Source: Thecaphora thlaspeos
Taxonomy: Eukaryota; Basidiomycota; Ustilaginomycetes; Urocystidales; Glomosporiaceae
Assembly (NCBI GenBank): GCA_900291925.1
Contig: UWYS01000014.1
Coordinates: forward strand, 434,001 to 498,000
Direction of reading: 5' to 3'
Length of the DNA stretch: 64,000 nt
The position numbers were made by a program, and so were the translations under genes. Of the stretch, positions 10,737 through 20,451 are shown in pieces. The notes under the pieces are model-generated. The model was given only the letters and a program-made list of their open reading frames with translations, was not told the origin of the DNA and made no database searches. The first letter of the stretch is position 1; each line of letters begins with the position of its first letter.

Positions 10737-11196
10737 ATCAGCGACGGTGAGCGGAGGATAATGGGGCAAGGGAGGCTGGTCGAGTGGTAGGTGGTCGAGG
10801 GGAAGGAAGAAATAGGAAAAAGAAGATAAGAATATGGTTACAGCGGGCGGAGGTCGCCGCGAGGTGGAGGGCAGCGAAGAGTAAGGATAAAGTCGCCGAG
10901 GGGAAATTTGGGAATCCCGCACGGGCCAACATTCCTTCATTGCTCCACTTGCCGGCGCTGCGCAACGGGGAGATCCAACTTTTGCCCTTGCAGCTTGATG
11001 AGCCTCTTCTTGCCTTCCTCCACCATCGCTCCGTCTCCTCGCTCGCCCACAGTCGATGCCACCTGTCTCGCTCGTCGCAAAGGCATCACTACCCTTCCTC
11101 ACATCCCTCTTCGCCGCCACCGTCACACCCTCTGCCACTCCTACACCCGTCGCACAGCTTCACCTTATCGCCTCACCCAGCGGTCTGCTAGCAACC
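10737..11196. promoter_or_regulatory. Divergent intergenic region, F-box gene and MPDU1
   Basis: This lies between the start codons of two divergently transcribed genes and must hold both promoters. The right part is pyrimidine-rich (CT-rich leader) and carries an in-frame ATG at 11056 that would add 47 Ser/Thr/Pro-rich residues to MPDU1. No known factor site is recognised with confidence. Confidence 0.45.
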
Positions 11197-12300
11197 ATGC
11201 AGTCTTCGATCCAGAGCATCACGCACAACCTGCCTGTCTTTCTCCAGAAGTCCGTCATCGCCCTGATCGGACAGGAGTGTTATACTACCCTCGTGTACAA
11301 TGTCGACCTCTCGTCCGGACACTGCATCAAGCTCGCCATCTCAAAGGCTCTCGGGCTTGGCATCATCGTCTTTGGCAGCATCATGAAGGTCCCCCAGATC
11401 ATCAACATCGTCAAGGCTAGGAGCGCAAAGGGTATTTCCCTAACAATGTACTCGCTCGAGGTCGTCGCATATACCATCAGCCTGGCTTACGCCGTCAGGG
11501 GCAAGCTACCGTTCAGCACGTACGGAGAGAACCTCTCGCTGACGTTCCAGAGTGAGTGCCAGTCTGTCCCTTCCCCCTTGATGAGGCTTCAACTGACCAC
11601 CGAACTTACGCCTCATTTCCCGCTTCTCCGCCGACAGACATGATCATCACCCTCTTCGTCATCGTCTACTCGCCGGTGACCGCAGGTGGCTACGTTGACC
11701 CCTCCTCTCGACTCAGCCAAGTCCTCCTCTCTGCGGTCGTCATGGCCTTTGGCTCCCTCGCCCTCGCCTCTCCCTCGGTCATCTCCTCCTCGCTCCTCAC
11801 CGTCCTGCAGGCGACGACGATCCCCATCTCGCTCGCCTCAAAGGTCCCTCAGATGCTCGAGCTGCATCGTTCCAAGTCGCGAGGCCAACTCAGCGCCATT
11901 GTCATCTTCGCCCAGCTCCTCGGCACCATCGCGCGCGTCTTTACCACCATGACCGAGACGAGCGACAAGCTGATCCTCTACGGCTTTGGACTGGCGACGG
12001 TGTTCAACGCTGTCATTGCTGCTCAGGCGAGTTGCGACGCTATCCATTCCGAAGGATCAGCAGGGCCGACAAATTGACCGGCAATCGATGCCTTCTCCCT
12101 TCTGTGCCTTCTTTCTTGCGCATCCCGACGATGGGAAACAACAGGTATTGATGTACTGGAACAACGAGACGCCCCTGTCCGCGCAGAAGAAGATGGACCT
12201 TCAGCGCTTCCCCGCTGGCAGACCGACGGGCAGCGCTCACCCTATCTCGGTGGCCGCACACGGCGAGACGAACCGGAGGTCGGTGCGTAAACTCGATTGA
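11197..12300 (+). CDS. MPDU1: Mannose-P-dolichol utilization defect 1 (PQ-loop) protein
   Basis: Three exons: 11197-11551, 11638-12026 and 12145-12300, giving 299 residues. The first intron is a normal GTGAGT...CAG. The second appears to use a GC donor (CAG followed by GCGAGT) and a CAG acceptor. Only that junction joins FNAVIAAQ to VLMYWNNETP in frame; the unspliced frame stops at 12077. Family hallmarks are CIKLAISKALGLGI, the first PQ loop SIMKVPQIINI, AKGISLTMYSLEV, and the second PQ loop LASKVPQMLEL with SRGQLSA. Several hydrophobic spans fit a multi-pass ER membrane protein. MPDU1 is needed for use of dolichol-phosphate mannose and glucose in N-glycan and GPI synthesis. The in-frame ATG at 11056 is an alternative start. 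Confidence 0.87.
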
Positions 12301-12478
12301 GGACGAGGGCGGGACATAGTAGGCCGTCGGCATTTGTACATCTAAGGATCTGTAAGCAAGGAAGGAAAGGAACACGGATACGAAATAACTGGAACAAGAC
12401 AAAGCCCCACGGAATACAAACGATACACAGCAAGCAAGGCGAACAAAACTATAGGAAAGCACGCCTCAACGAAGAAGT

Positions 12479-14062
12479 CTAAAGATGATCCTGTCCAATC
12501 CATCTAGCGCAAATATCGCCCATTTCCTTTCCATACTTGAGGCAAAAAGCATGAGGTATTCCCAACCTGCACACGGTCGAACTAGCCTTGACGTCGTGTG
12601 TCCCCTCTCTGCATCCATTCTGTCGTCGTCTCGCTGCGTCGGCCTCGTCGTCGCTACTATCGCTGTCGATGGTAGTTTCAATGACGATTTCACCCGTCGG
12701 TTTGCGTCTGGCTGTTGCGTTTTGAAGTTTAGGCATAGATGCACTGGCTGAGCGGTATTCGCTTAGTGAAAAGGAACGTGTGCGTGGTCGAAGAGAAGAG
12801 GGAGAGGTAGAGGGAGACGGAGAGGGAGAAGAGGGAGAGAGGGAGGGTGAGGTGAAAGGTGAAGAGACTAGATTGGTACTTCCCCCGCCGCCTCGACCGA
12901 CGGCGCTGGAGAGACCGTTGACTGTAGAGGGAATAGGATGGCCAAAGGGGTCGTACGGCACGGCAGCCGGGAGGTGAATGCGTTGCAGGTTGAGTTCACT
13001 CTCGACTTGGGTACGTAGCCAGGAAGGGGCCCAGCCGTCCTGAAGCGTGACGTGGCGCGGTGCGGTTAGAAGGGCGGAAATTTCTAGCGTCAGCCACCTT
13101 GTCAAGAGGCAGATGATGGGGGCGGTGGCGGCGTTGAGACTCACCTCGTCTCCTCGGCTCCAGTACGTCCTAAATGCTTTGCCCTTCCCGCCTTCCTCGC
13201 CTTCTTTGCTCGCAGAGAAGATCGCCACGGCCTGCTTGACGTCGGCCTGCAGACTCTTGATCGTCTTCATCTCGTCTGCGGCCATTGTGATTGCATTCCT
13301 CACGGCCCCAGGCGTCCTCAGCAGATCGATCGTCGACGATACCGCCACTGTGGGCTGCGACGTGAGGAGCCACACCAGCGGTACCAGGAAGATCAGAGGG
13401 ATGAGGGAGAGGAAGAAGAGAGGGAGGGGTAGAAGAAGCGTGTAGAAGAGCGGATGGAAGAGCGGACGGAGGCGACGACCATTTGGTGTGTTCGCGATCC
13501 AGCTGAGGGTGGGAAAGAGGAGGTGGACACCGTCTACAGCGTCGGGGCGCTTCTTGAGCACCTGCGTGCAGATGTACGCCCCCACCGAATGACCGCAGAG
13601 AACCAGCTGCGTCTCCCCTCCCTCACCCGCGAGCATCTCGCCGTCCTCTTTGGAAGAGTAGTCGTCTGCCTGTGTCTTCTTGACGGGGTAGCACCTCCTG
13701 ATGGCATCGACGGCGGCGATCCTATGTCTGATCTGGTCGGAGAGCGTGGTACCGTAGCCCTTTGCGGTATCGCGCATGCACTCCTCGCTGCTCCCCCACG
13801 AGGGATGGCTAGCTTTGGGAAGAGGGGCGTGGCCGCGGTGGGAGACGGCTAGGATCTCGATCTTGTTGCACAGCGCGGGGTGGAAGTAGATGGCGGAGAG
13901 GAAGGGTATGTAGTACGATGCTAGACCCGGGTTGCCAGGGACGAAGAGGAGGAAAACCTTAGGCGCGCGTCGGGAGGGGCAGGGCCACAAGAGTGCTTGG
14001 GCACCGGCAAAGGTCGTCGTGAGCGGCGTCCCGAGGTTGGCAGAGAAGGAGTAGGCCGGCAT
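12479..14062 (-). CDS. Lipid-droplet-associated hydrolase (LDAH family, alpha/beta hydrolase)
   Basis: Two exons (13145-14062, 12479-13039) separated by a 105-bp GTGAGT...CAG intron whose length is a multiple of three. Removing it joins YWSRGDE to DGWAPSWLR. The 492-residue product starts MPAYSFSANLG; the longer open frame to 14692 looks like leader sequence. Motifs: oxyanion-hole VPGNPG (about 41-46), nucleophile elbow GHSVG (157-161, Ser159), a strongly hydrophobic stretch (about 195-230) that could bury in a lipid-droplet membrane, an Asp-containing GDEDGW, and the C-terminal catalytic-His region PHAFCLKYGKEMGDI. A Ser/Pro-rich insert of about 80 residues separates the Asp and His segments. 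Known for the family: LDAH proteins sit on lipid droplets and have weak esterase activity toward sterol esters. The gene is convergent with MPDU1. Confidence 0.82.
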   Translation of the reverse strand: MPAYSFSANLGTPLTTTFAGAQALLWPCPSRRAPKVFLLFVPGNPGLASYYIPFLSAIYFHPALCNKIEILAVSHRGHAPLPKASHPSWGSSEECMRDTAKGYGTTLSDQIRHRIAAVDAIRRCYPVKKTQADDYSSKEDGEMLAGEGGETQLVLCGHSVGAYICTQVLKKRPDAVDGVHLLFPTLSWIANTPNGRRLRPLFHPLFYTLLLPLPLFFLSLIPLIFLVPLVWLLTSQPTVAVSSTIDLLRTPGAVRNAITMAADEMKTIKSLQADVKQAVAIFSASKEGEEGGKGKAFRTYWSRGDEVSLNAATAPIICLLTRWLTLEISALLTAPRHVTLQDGWAPSWLRTQVESELNLQRIHLPAAVPYDPFGHPIPSTVNGLSSAVGRGGGGSTNLVSSPFTSPSLSPSSPSPSPSTSPSSLRPRTRSFSLSEYRSASASMPKLQNATARRKPTGEIVIETTIDSDSSDDEADAARRRQNGCREGTHDVKASSTVCRLGIPHAFCLKYGKEMGDICARWIGQDHL

Positions 14063-14695
14063 CGTTGCGCGGCGATCGGCGACACCGGGGGCTGTGAGGT
14101 TGAGACGGTGGGGATCGCTGGGGATGTGTCGAATGCAAATGCGAGGGAGAGAGCGAGGGCGAGGAGATGATGTGATGTAGTGGAGGCGAGGATGAGAGGA
14201 GCCGAACGAGGATGGGAGGCAGCTCGAGGGGGAGGTCCAGCCAAGTGGTGAGAGATGAGAGCTGAGCCAAGATGGATTGGAAGAGGCGCGAGATGGCAAG
14301 GGCCAAGCGCTCCCCAAAAAAGGGGGCCGCAGGCGGGAAAGGGGCGGGAAGAAAGAAGACGTTGCATTAGTGGAGGCACTGCTGCGAGCCTCACAAATGC
14401 ACGGCCCGGTCCACCCCGCCCGCCCAGCTAGGCCTCGTTCGTGAATGTGTAGGCTTCCGTAGGCGCCGACAGGACCCAAGCTCCATCGGGTATGCGGCGA
14501 GGAAGGAACCACATCTAGACTACAGGTCGAGTGGAGAGTGTCTGGTCCTTGCTGGGGTCCAACCGTAATACGCGGAATGCGCTCAGAGTCTTTGACTTGT
14601 AAAGCGCTCGGACCCGCTACAACAGCAGGCCGGCGCTCGGGCCGAGAGAGGAGGTTGGAAGGCACAGAAGCCAACGGCTGCGTCGGCCTCACGCC
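14063..14695. other. Intergenic region between LDAH start and kinase end
   Basis: Upstream region of the LDAH gene and 3' flank of the kinase gene. The long frame running across it is Ser/Pro/Leu-rich with no domain. No RNA gene or repeat recognised. Confidence 0.45.
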
Positions 14696-17620
14696 TCACG
14701 CCCTGGCCTCTTTGCGACTGCTGCCGCCTTTGAACAGCTTGCCAAACACCGACGAGCGCTTCGCGTGGGCATCTTTGTTCCTGTCTTCGTCGCCAGCGCT
14801 GGTGCCGGGCCTCGAGGTGCCGCTGAGCACCCTCTGCAGGTGCAGCTTGCCTTGGCTCAGCGCAGAGACCGGCCCCGCGGAGGGCGGCGGCATCCCTTCC
14901 TTGTCCGCCGCTCCGACCGACGACGGTGCCGAGGTGGCCGGCGTCGAGGTGGCATTCTGCTTGGGCGACGTGGCGCCCGAATCCTCGCTACCGTGGTCCT
15001 GTGCGCTCGACTCGCCCCCGTCGCCACCAGCTCCAGTCGCAGCCGAGCTCTCTCCGAGCATCTGCGCCGTTTCCGCCTCCGCCCGCGGCCCCGCCTCCTC
15101 TGCGCTCGCTTCTGACTCAGGCGACGACGACACGTCCGCCCTGTCCGAGATATTTAGCGGTGCGATGTCAACGTCGCTGGGCAGCGCTGCCGACGTCTGC
15201 GGCGTAGACTTCTCCCCGATGGGTGCGAGCAAGGAGGGTCCGGGGGCTGTTGCCGCGCTCGACTCGCCGGCCTTGGAGAGAACGTCATTGCCCTCGAACG
15301 ACACGGACTTGCGGTGGCTGATGCCGCACCGGCGTCGGCCCCAGCTGCTGTTGGTGACGCTCTCTCGTCGGCTCGGGTCCTGTCGATGTTTAAAAGAAGG
15401 ATGGTGCGGATCAGTCTCGTCGCTCCTGTCCCATCATTCGACCGTGTACGAGGACCGACCAACCCACCTCCGCTGCATCGCCGCCGCTGCTGCCCAAGCG
15501 CCGCAGGAAGCTGTGCGACAGAGCCTGGTACGACTCGTCGTCATCGTCGGTCGCGAGGACGTGCTGCCCGTCAATTGAGACAAGCTTGGCCGATCGCATC
15601 GAGCCGTGAGGCGAGGGCAAGGACACGACGCCGGTGAAGTTGCGGAACGGATCCGTCCGTTCGGCGCTCGGCGTGGGGCCGCGGCTGCTGATCGAACCAA
15701 AGTCCCACGACATGCACTCGCGCATCGAGATCATCGACGGTTTCCGACGTCGCTCCTGCCTCTGCGCTAACGGCGGCAGGCCGGCTGATCGGTCGTGAGC
15801 CGGGCGCAGCATCAAGGTGTAAGAATGCATCGGGCAACAGCGGTCAGTGTACAGCTCGCTTTCGCGGGGGACGCCGGCTGTCGCTACGTATGACCTCGAC
15901 TCACCGAGGACCGCCGTGACGAGGAACTTGGGAGCTTTCGCTTGCTTGAAGAAAGCGTGGCCGAGAAGCTTATCCGCCGACGGCCTGTGAAGAAGCATAC
16001 GGCAGGCAGCGCCAATACAGGCGTAGCGAGAGCGACAGTCTGTCAGTGCCCGCGGACGAGGCTCCTTCGAGCCTCTTTCACTCTAGCTCTGTCAAAGTTG
16101 CTCACCTCTTGGCCGGATCCTTTTGCAGGCAGACCCTGACAAAGTCCTCCATCGTCTTCGAGTACTTATGTGCGTTGCCGTTCCTGTCGAGCTGCGGCGG
16201 CTCGTCCTGCATGGTTCGCATCAGCACCTTGACCGGGTTGAGGCGTGAGTTGGGGGCTCGTCCCTGCGCCAGTTCTAGGGCCGTGATGCCGAAGCTCCAG
16301 ATGTCGGCTGAGGGGGAGAAAGAGACAGCGTGGGAATGAGTGAGGCCAAGGTCAGTCTCGACATGACTCAATTAAGCGCAAGCGGGTCGGGAGCAAAGTC
16401 GTGCGCACCTTTGCTGCCATAGTGCTTCCTCTCAATGACCTCAGGTGCCATCCAGCAAGGCTGCGGGGGGAAAAAAGGCGTCAGTGCTGAGCAAAGGCGT
16501 GCGTATACCCCCATGTTCTACTCGACCCGGCAGCACGACTCACTGTTCCAACGAAGCTCTTCCGCTTGCCCTCGTTAGAGATTGAGTTCGGCGTCATTTC
16601 GCTGTCGCCGATGAAGACACCGACGCCGAAGTCTCCGAGTAGGACGGTGCCGTCGTCGTCGACCAGCATGTTTGCTGCTTTCAGATCCCTGCGCATACAG
16701 GCACGCGGAGCCGGAGGAGTGTGTGAGTCGCCGCGGTCCGTCCAAGTCGGCCATGCGCAAACTTCACACCTAGCATCGCTCGTTGCGCAACAGCGCGAAT
16801 GCTCAAGATTTGATGGACCCTGCTCACCTGTGCAGCCAGCCGTTAATGTGTAGATAGTGGAGTCCCTCGAGCGCCTGCTTCAAGACGGTAGCAATGACGG
16901 TCTCGTCGAAGCCCTCGGGGCTGGTAAACTTCATGATGTCGAGCATCGATCCGCTGCTCATCAGGCGGCTGGCGATATGAAGCTTCGTGTCTTTCACCCA
17001 GCAGCCGCGGACGCGGAGGACATTGGGGTGCTTGGAGAGCGACATGAGCTGCGTCTCTCGTCTCAGCTCCTCAGTGTCGCGGCCGTACGCCTCGAGGTCG
17101 ATGACTTTGATGGCGCACGCCTTGTCGAGCGGCTTGAAGACGCCCTGGTGTACGACCGACGAGGCGCCAAAACCTGTCAGGGTGGAGTGCGGAGGAAGGG
17201 GGAGAGGGACAGATGATGATAGGGGCGGGCGCCAGGGATGAGCTTCTGGACGCAGACGGCGGTTCGAAGTTAAGACGAGCGCCGGCAGAACGCCACTTAC
17301 CAATTGTATCGCCGATGATATAGTCTTCCCCGTTGGCCGAGTACATCGGCTGTAGAAGGAGGCGAGAAGCCAGATACGGAGAGTGGGCACAGCCATGGCT
17401 CAGCGCTGGGACGGCGAGCTAGAAAGGGGAGGGGAGACGGGAGGAGAGCACGTACCCAGTCGTCGACGACAGAGCCTAGATGCAGGGCGGCGCGCATCTT
17501 GCCCACCTTGCCACTACTGTTGCTATCTGCACGCTCCTTTTCTCTGTCCTTGTCCTTGGCCGTATGCCTAGGGCCTAGGATGGGCGAAAAGCCTCCTTGT
17601 GCAGAAGGAGACGGAGTCAT
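14696..17620 (-). CDS. STE20-family protein kinase, Fray/OSR1/SPAK-like
   Basis: Nine exons reconstructed from splice sites, all in frame: 17456-17620, 17301-17349, 16828-17173, 16544-16688, 16409-16460, 16106-16307, 15905-15984, 15468-15784 and 14696-15379 (679 residues). Kinase landmarks in order: glycine loop IGFGASSVVHQG, CAIKVIDLEAY (catalytic Lys), HRDLKAANML, LLGDFGVGV, SFVGTPCWMAPEVIERKHYG, ADIWSFGITALELAQGRAP and CLQKDPAKRPSADKLLGHAF. The WSFGITALELA and LQKDPAKRP blocks are typical of the OSR1/SPAK/Fray (GCK-VI) group, which regulates cation cotransporters and cell shape. The tail (about 260 residues) is Ser/Ala/Pro-rich, with RRKPSM and HRKSVSF phosphosite-like spots and a basic end (SSVFGKLFKGGSSRKEAR). 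I see no clear C-terminal RFxV-binding domain of animal OSR1. Confidence 0.88.
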
Positions 17621-18957
17621 GCTGCTAGCTGTCTTGCGCCCGTGCTGTCCGTTGGTATGCTATCAGGTGCGGTCTAAGTGAAGGCAGGAGAAAGTTGCGT
17701 CTGCGAAGGTCACTGGTCGGAGAGCGGGCTGGGCGCTCCTGAAGGATGTCGGGCCGAGCCGCTCGAGATCGGAACGTCTTCCGAAGAGGTATCGCTAACC
17801 ACCAGCAGGGTGAGATCGAGACGGTGGCGCTATTAGGTTCGCTTCCTGCAGTTGATCTGACCCGTCCGGCGACGGCAGCGGCGCTTCCGAACGGGCGCTG
17901 GGCCACCAAAGGGTTCAGCTAGGCGTGCTTGGGGCGTGATCGACCTTGTTGGGCTGCTTCTCCCTGCGTGCGTGGCGTTCGCTCAGACGCTGTCAGGCGA
18001 CTCGAAGTCTCGGCTCGTGACGATATCGATGGGGGTGGCTGAACGCGCTGCCGTCGTTGCGATTGGTGTCGGTGGTGGTGGGTAGGAAAGGTGGCAGCAG
18101 AGAGCGTCGAGTCACGTCTGAGGAGGCGAGGATAGGCTGGGCAGCAAGCAAGGTGCCTTGTCCTCGGTCTGGGTCGAGCAGGTTGCACTCTCTCGAGATG
18201 TGGGGGGAAGCGTAGCGGAGGCCTTCGTGGATGTGGCCGTAATATTGATGATGATGAATGTTTGTGGGAAGTTAAGGTGTCCATCTTCCCATCCCCCAAT
18301 CGCCCCGACCGTCCTCTTCCGGCGACGATGCTACGTGTAGCAAGCCTGGACCTATCCATCTGCCGTAGCTGTCACTTCTGTCTGCATGCAACAACAGCAC
18401 CGACCTGCATTGAGGCAAGGCCGACCACGAAAGGGGTCCCGGCTCTTTGCAGCCGAGAGACGTCGATAATAAAAAGCCACGCAGGGGCAGCCAGCGGCGC
18501 GGAAAAGGGGGACGAACTTGGTCTTGGTCTTGGCGCCAGGTGGTGTGGGGGAGGCTCACTGTCCGTCCATATCGAGAGCAACGCCAGGCCAATTCTTAGG
18601 TTCCCAGGCTCGTCTCTCGCGCGGCAGCACGGACAACAGGCATAGATTCATGGGAAATGCGGGCAGAAGGGTGAGGCCTCTGAGCTCGGAGGCTCCCGGC
18701 CCGCCGCACGGCGGGCGGACGAGCGCACCAACAGGAGCGAGAAGGGAGGTGGGCGGGCAACAAAACAGGTTTCTACAGGTGACGGCCGGAGGCAGGGGGA
18801 AGGAGGTGATGGAGGAGAGAATGCAGGAGAAAGAGGTCGGCGGGCGGTTCAAGGCCACCACCCGCAGCGTGATCGACCGCCTCAGATGCCCACGTTGCCT
18901 TCTGGCACGTGACGCATTCGTTTGTATCCTAGGAGTAGTCATAGGTCAAGCTAACTA
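17621..18957. other. Gene-free region upstream of the kinase
   Basis: Kinase promoter side plus about 1 kb with no supportable gene. The open frames on both strands lack third-position bias. Its right part carries copy A of the ~295-bp paired element (18618-18912), and it ends at the transposon. Confidence 0.5.
18618..18912. repeat. Paired non-coding element, copy A
   Basis: Similar to 26718-27010 through a series of short identical blocks in the same order and nearly the same spacing: CGCGCGGCAG (18618), GACAACAG (18632), GGCTCCCGGCCCGCC (18691), GGACGAGCGCA (18717), TGATGGAGGAGAGA (18807), CAGATGCCCACG (18883; one base different in copy B) and GGCACGTGA (18904). After the third block it can form a strong hairpin (arms CCCGCC and GGCGGG). 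No conserved open frame is evident. Origin unknown. Confidence 0.62.
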
Positions 18958-19058
18958 ACGCGTCTCCCTGGGAAGCTGTGCTCGCTGGGAAGCTGGCAGA
19001 TTTCTTATCCACCTCCCTTTTCTACCACCATCTCCTCGCCACCATGGCGCACCATCTC
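18958..19058 (+). repeat. Left terminal inverted repeat
   Basis: Matches the reverse complement of 19824-19924 with one mismatch (C/T at position 7 of the repeat). It begins directly after the TA target duplication. Confidence 0.92.
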
Positions 19059-19128
19059 CTCCTGTATTGTTATTTCCTCTCTCTGACTGCACCGTTGCCA
19101 AAGTGGTCTTGACTGCTCTTCTGCCGTC

Positions 19129-19635
19129 ATGCCGCGCCACACAGTCCTACCGTCACACCACCGAGCCGTCCGCAAAGAGGCAGCAAAGCTTGTCAACCTT
19201 GCCACCTTCTACAACGTCTTCGCCCGCACCATCAAGGAGTATGACATTGCACGGGACCAGCTGTACAACATGGACGAGACGGGCGTGATCATGGGCTTCT
19301 CTGGGAGGCAAAAGGTTGTTGTGCCGGCAGAAAAGAAGATCTCGACTTCTGCAACAAGTGCTGGGCGCTTTGGATTGTGCCGGTCTGCTTCCCTGCCCTT
19401 TGACCACCTCCTGTGCAAACTGCAGGGCAGCACAGATGAGAGAAAGGGCAGCCTTGTCCGGCGCAAGCTGCTCAAGGCAGCCGAGACTTGGCATCATGCG
19501 GCCGAGCTTGCCAATGAGAAGAAGTGTCGCAGTGCCTCACCGCTCAAGACCATTGCCAAGCCAGGCGACCGCCGCTACATCTGCAAGGACCAGATGATCG
19601 GCAGGGCCACGGGAGAGCGGCTCACCACCCATTGA
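19129..19635 (+). pseudogene. Transposase remnant, pogo/Fot1-like DDE family
   Basis: Open frame of 168 residues inside the transposon. The first part has YNVFARTIKEYDI then LYNMDETGVIMGF, the region around the first catalytic Asp of DDE_1 (pogo/Fot1/CENP-B-like) transposases. The second part (RRKLLKAAETWHHAAELANE, followed by a Lys/Ser-rich stretch) resembles the tail these proteins carry after the catalytic domain. The central segment with the remaining two catalytic acidic residues is absent, as is the N-terminal DNA-binding domain. The frame therefore joins two distant parts of the parent protein through a large deletion. It should not be catalytically active. Confidence 0.78.
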
Positions 19636-19823
19636 GACCGCCAAGCCACCCACAATGACCAACTCACTTGCACTGGATCCCTCCCTACCTGGGCCAAGCA
19701 GTCTTGAGGCCTACAACGTCCCCCTGATCTTCCGTGACCCCTATGGCGGCTGTGGAGGACTTGGCAAGTCGGACTAGTTGTGCATTGCATGTAGTTGCCT
19801 TTTTGGTGTGGTCATCAACACAA

Positions 19824-19924
19824 GAGATGGTGCGCCATGGTGGCGAGGAGATGGTGGTAGAAAAGGGAGGTGGATAAGAAATCTGCCAGCTTCCCAGCGA
19901 GCACAGCTTCCCAGGGAAACGCGT
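19824..19924 (-). repeat. Right terminal inverted repeat
   Basis: Inverted copy of 18958-19058. It ends at the second TA target duplication (19925-19926). Confidence 0.92.
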
Positions 19925-20451
19925 TAGTCCGCCCGGCTGCCATACGAGCTACGTCCGTCGCCGTCCTCTGCACTTCCCAACTTCCCTCCAAAAAGTCACC
20001 GGCAACCTGTAGTCACGCGCACATATGTACAAGCCTAGCAACTACAGTCACTGGGCTCCCTACACTACCTAGCCGATTACAAGCCCTTATTTCCACCAAC
20101 ATCGACAAATGCCACTACTAGACGCTGAGCCGTTTTATTCCTGGCCTCGTCCTGATTCACCTAACAGAAAGGCAACCATCGCTCAGCCTCTTCGCAGACA
20201 TTCGCTCTACAGCCCTGTTTCCGTCCATCCCAGTATGTGTTTTCTCGCCAGAGAACAGCAGGCAACACCAACGCTCGAATTCAACTCCCAACTCTTGAAT
20301 TTGCAACAGCAGCTTGCAACAGGGTCGTGTCGACCAGGTGAAAACAGACAGAAACAAAAGGAAACAGGGACGTTGCATGTTCAAGAATAGAAGGGAGCCT
20401 GCCGCTGTCACTACTCCCGCTCGGCAGGATCTGCGCTCGTCTAGTGGTCGC
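19925..20451. other. Intergenic region 3' of the complex I gene
   Basis: 3' flank of the minus-strand NDUFS1 gene, up to the transposon boundary. Balanced base composition, no supportable frame, nothing else seen. Confidence 0.5.

Larger units (their letters stand above)
18958..19924. mobile_element. Internally deleted pogo/Fot1-like (Tc1/mariner superfamily) DNA transposon
   Basis: A 967-bp element bounded by 101-bp terminal inverted repeats (18958-19058 and 19824-19924) that differ at one position by eye. It is flanked by TA on both sides (18956-18957 and 19925-19926), the target-site duplication of the Tc1/mariner superfamily. The ends start ACGCGT. Each inverted repeat contains the ten-base word TGGGAAGCTG twice, a plausible transposase-binding pair. 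The interior has a fragment of a DDE-type transposase but not the full catalytic domain, so it is non-autonomous. Near-identity of the ends suggests recent insertion or mobilisation by an intact relative elsewhere in the genome. Confidence 0.9.
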
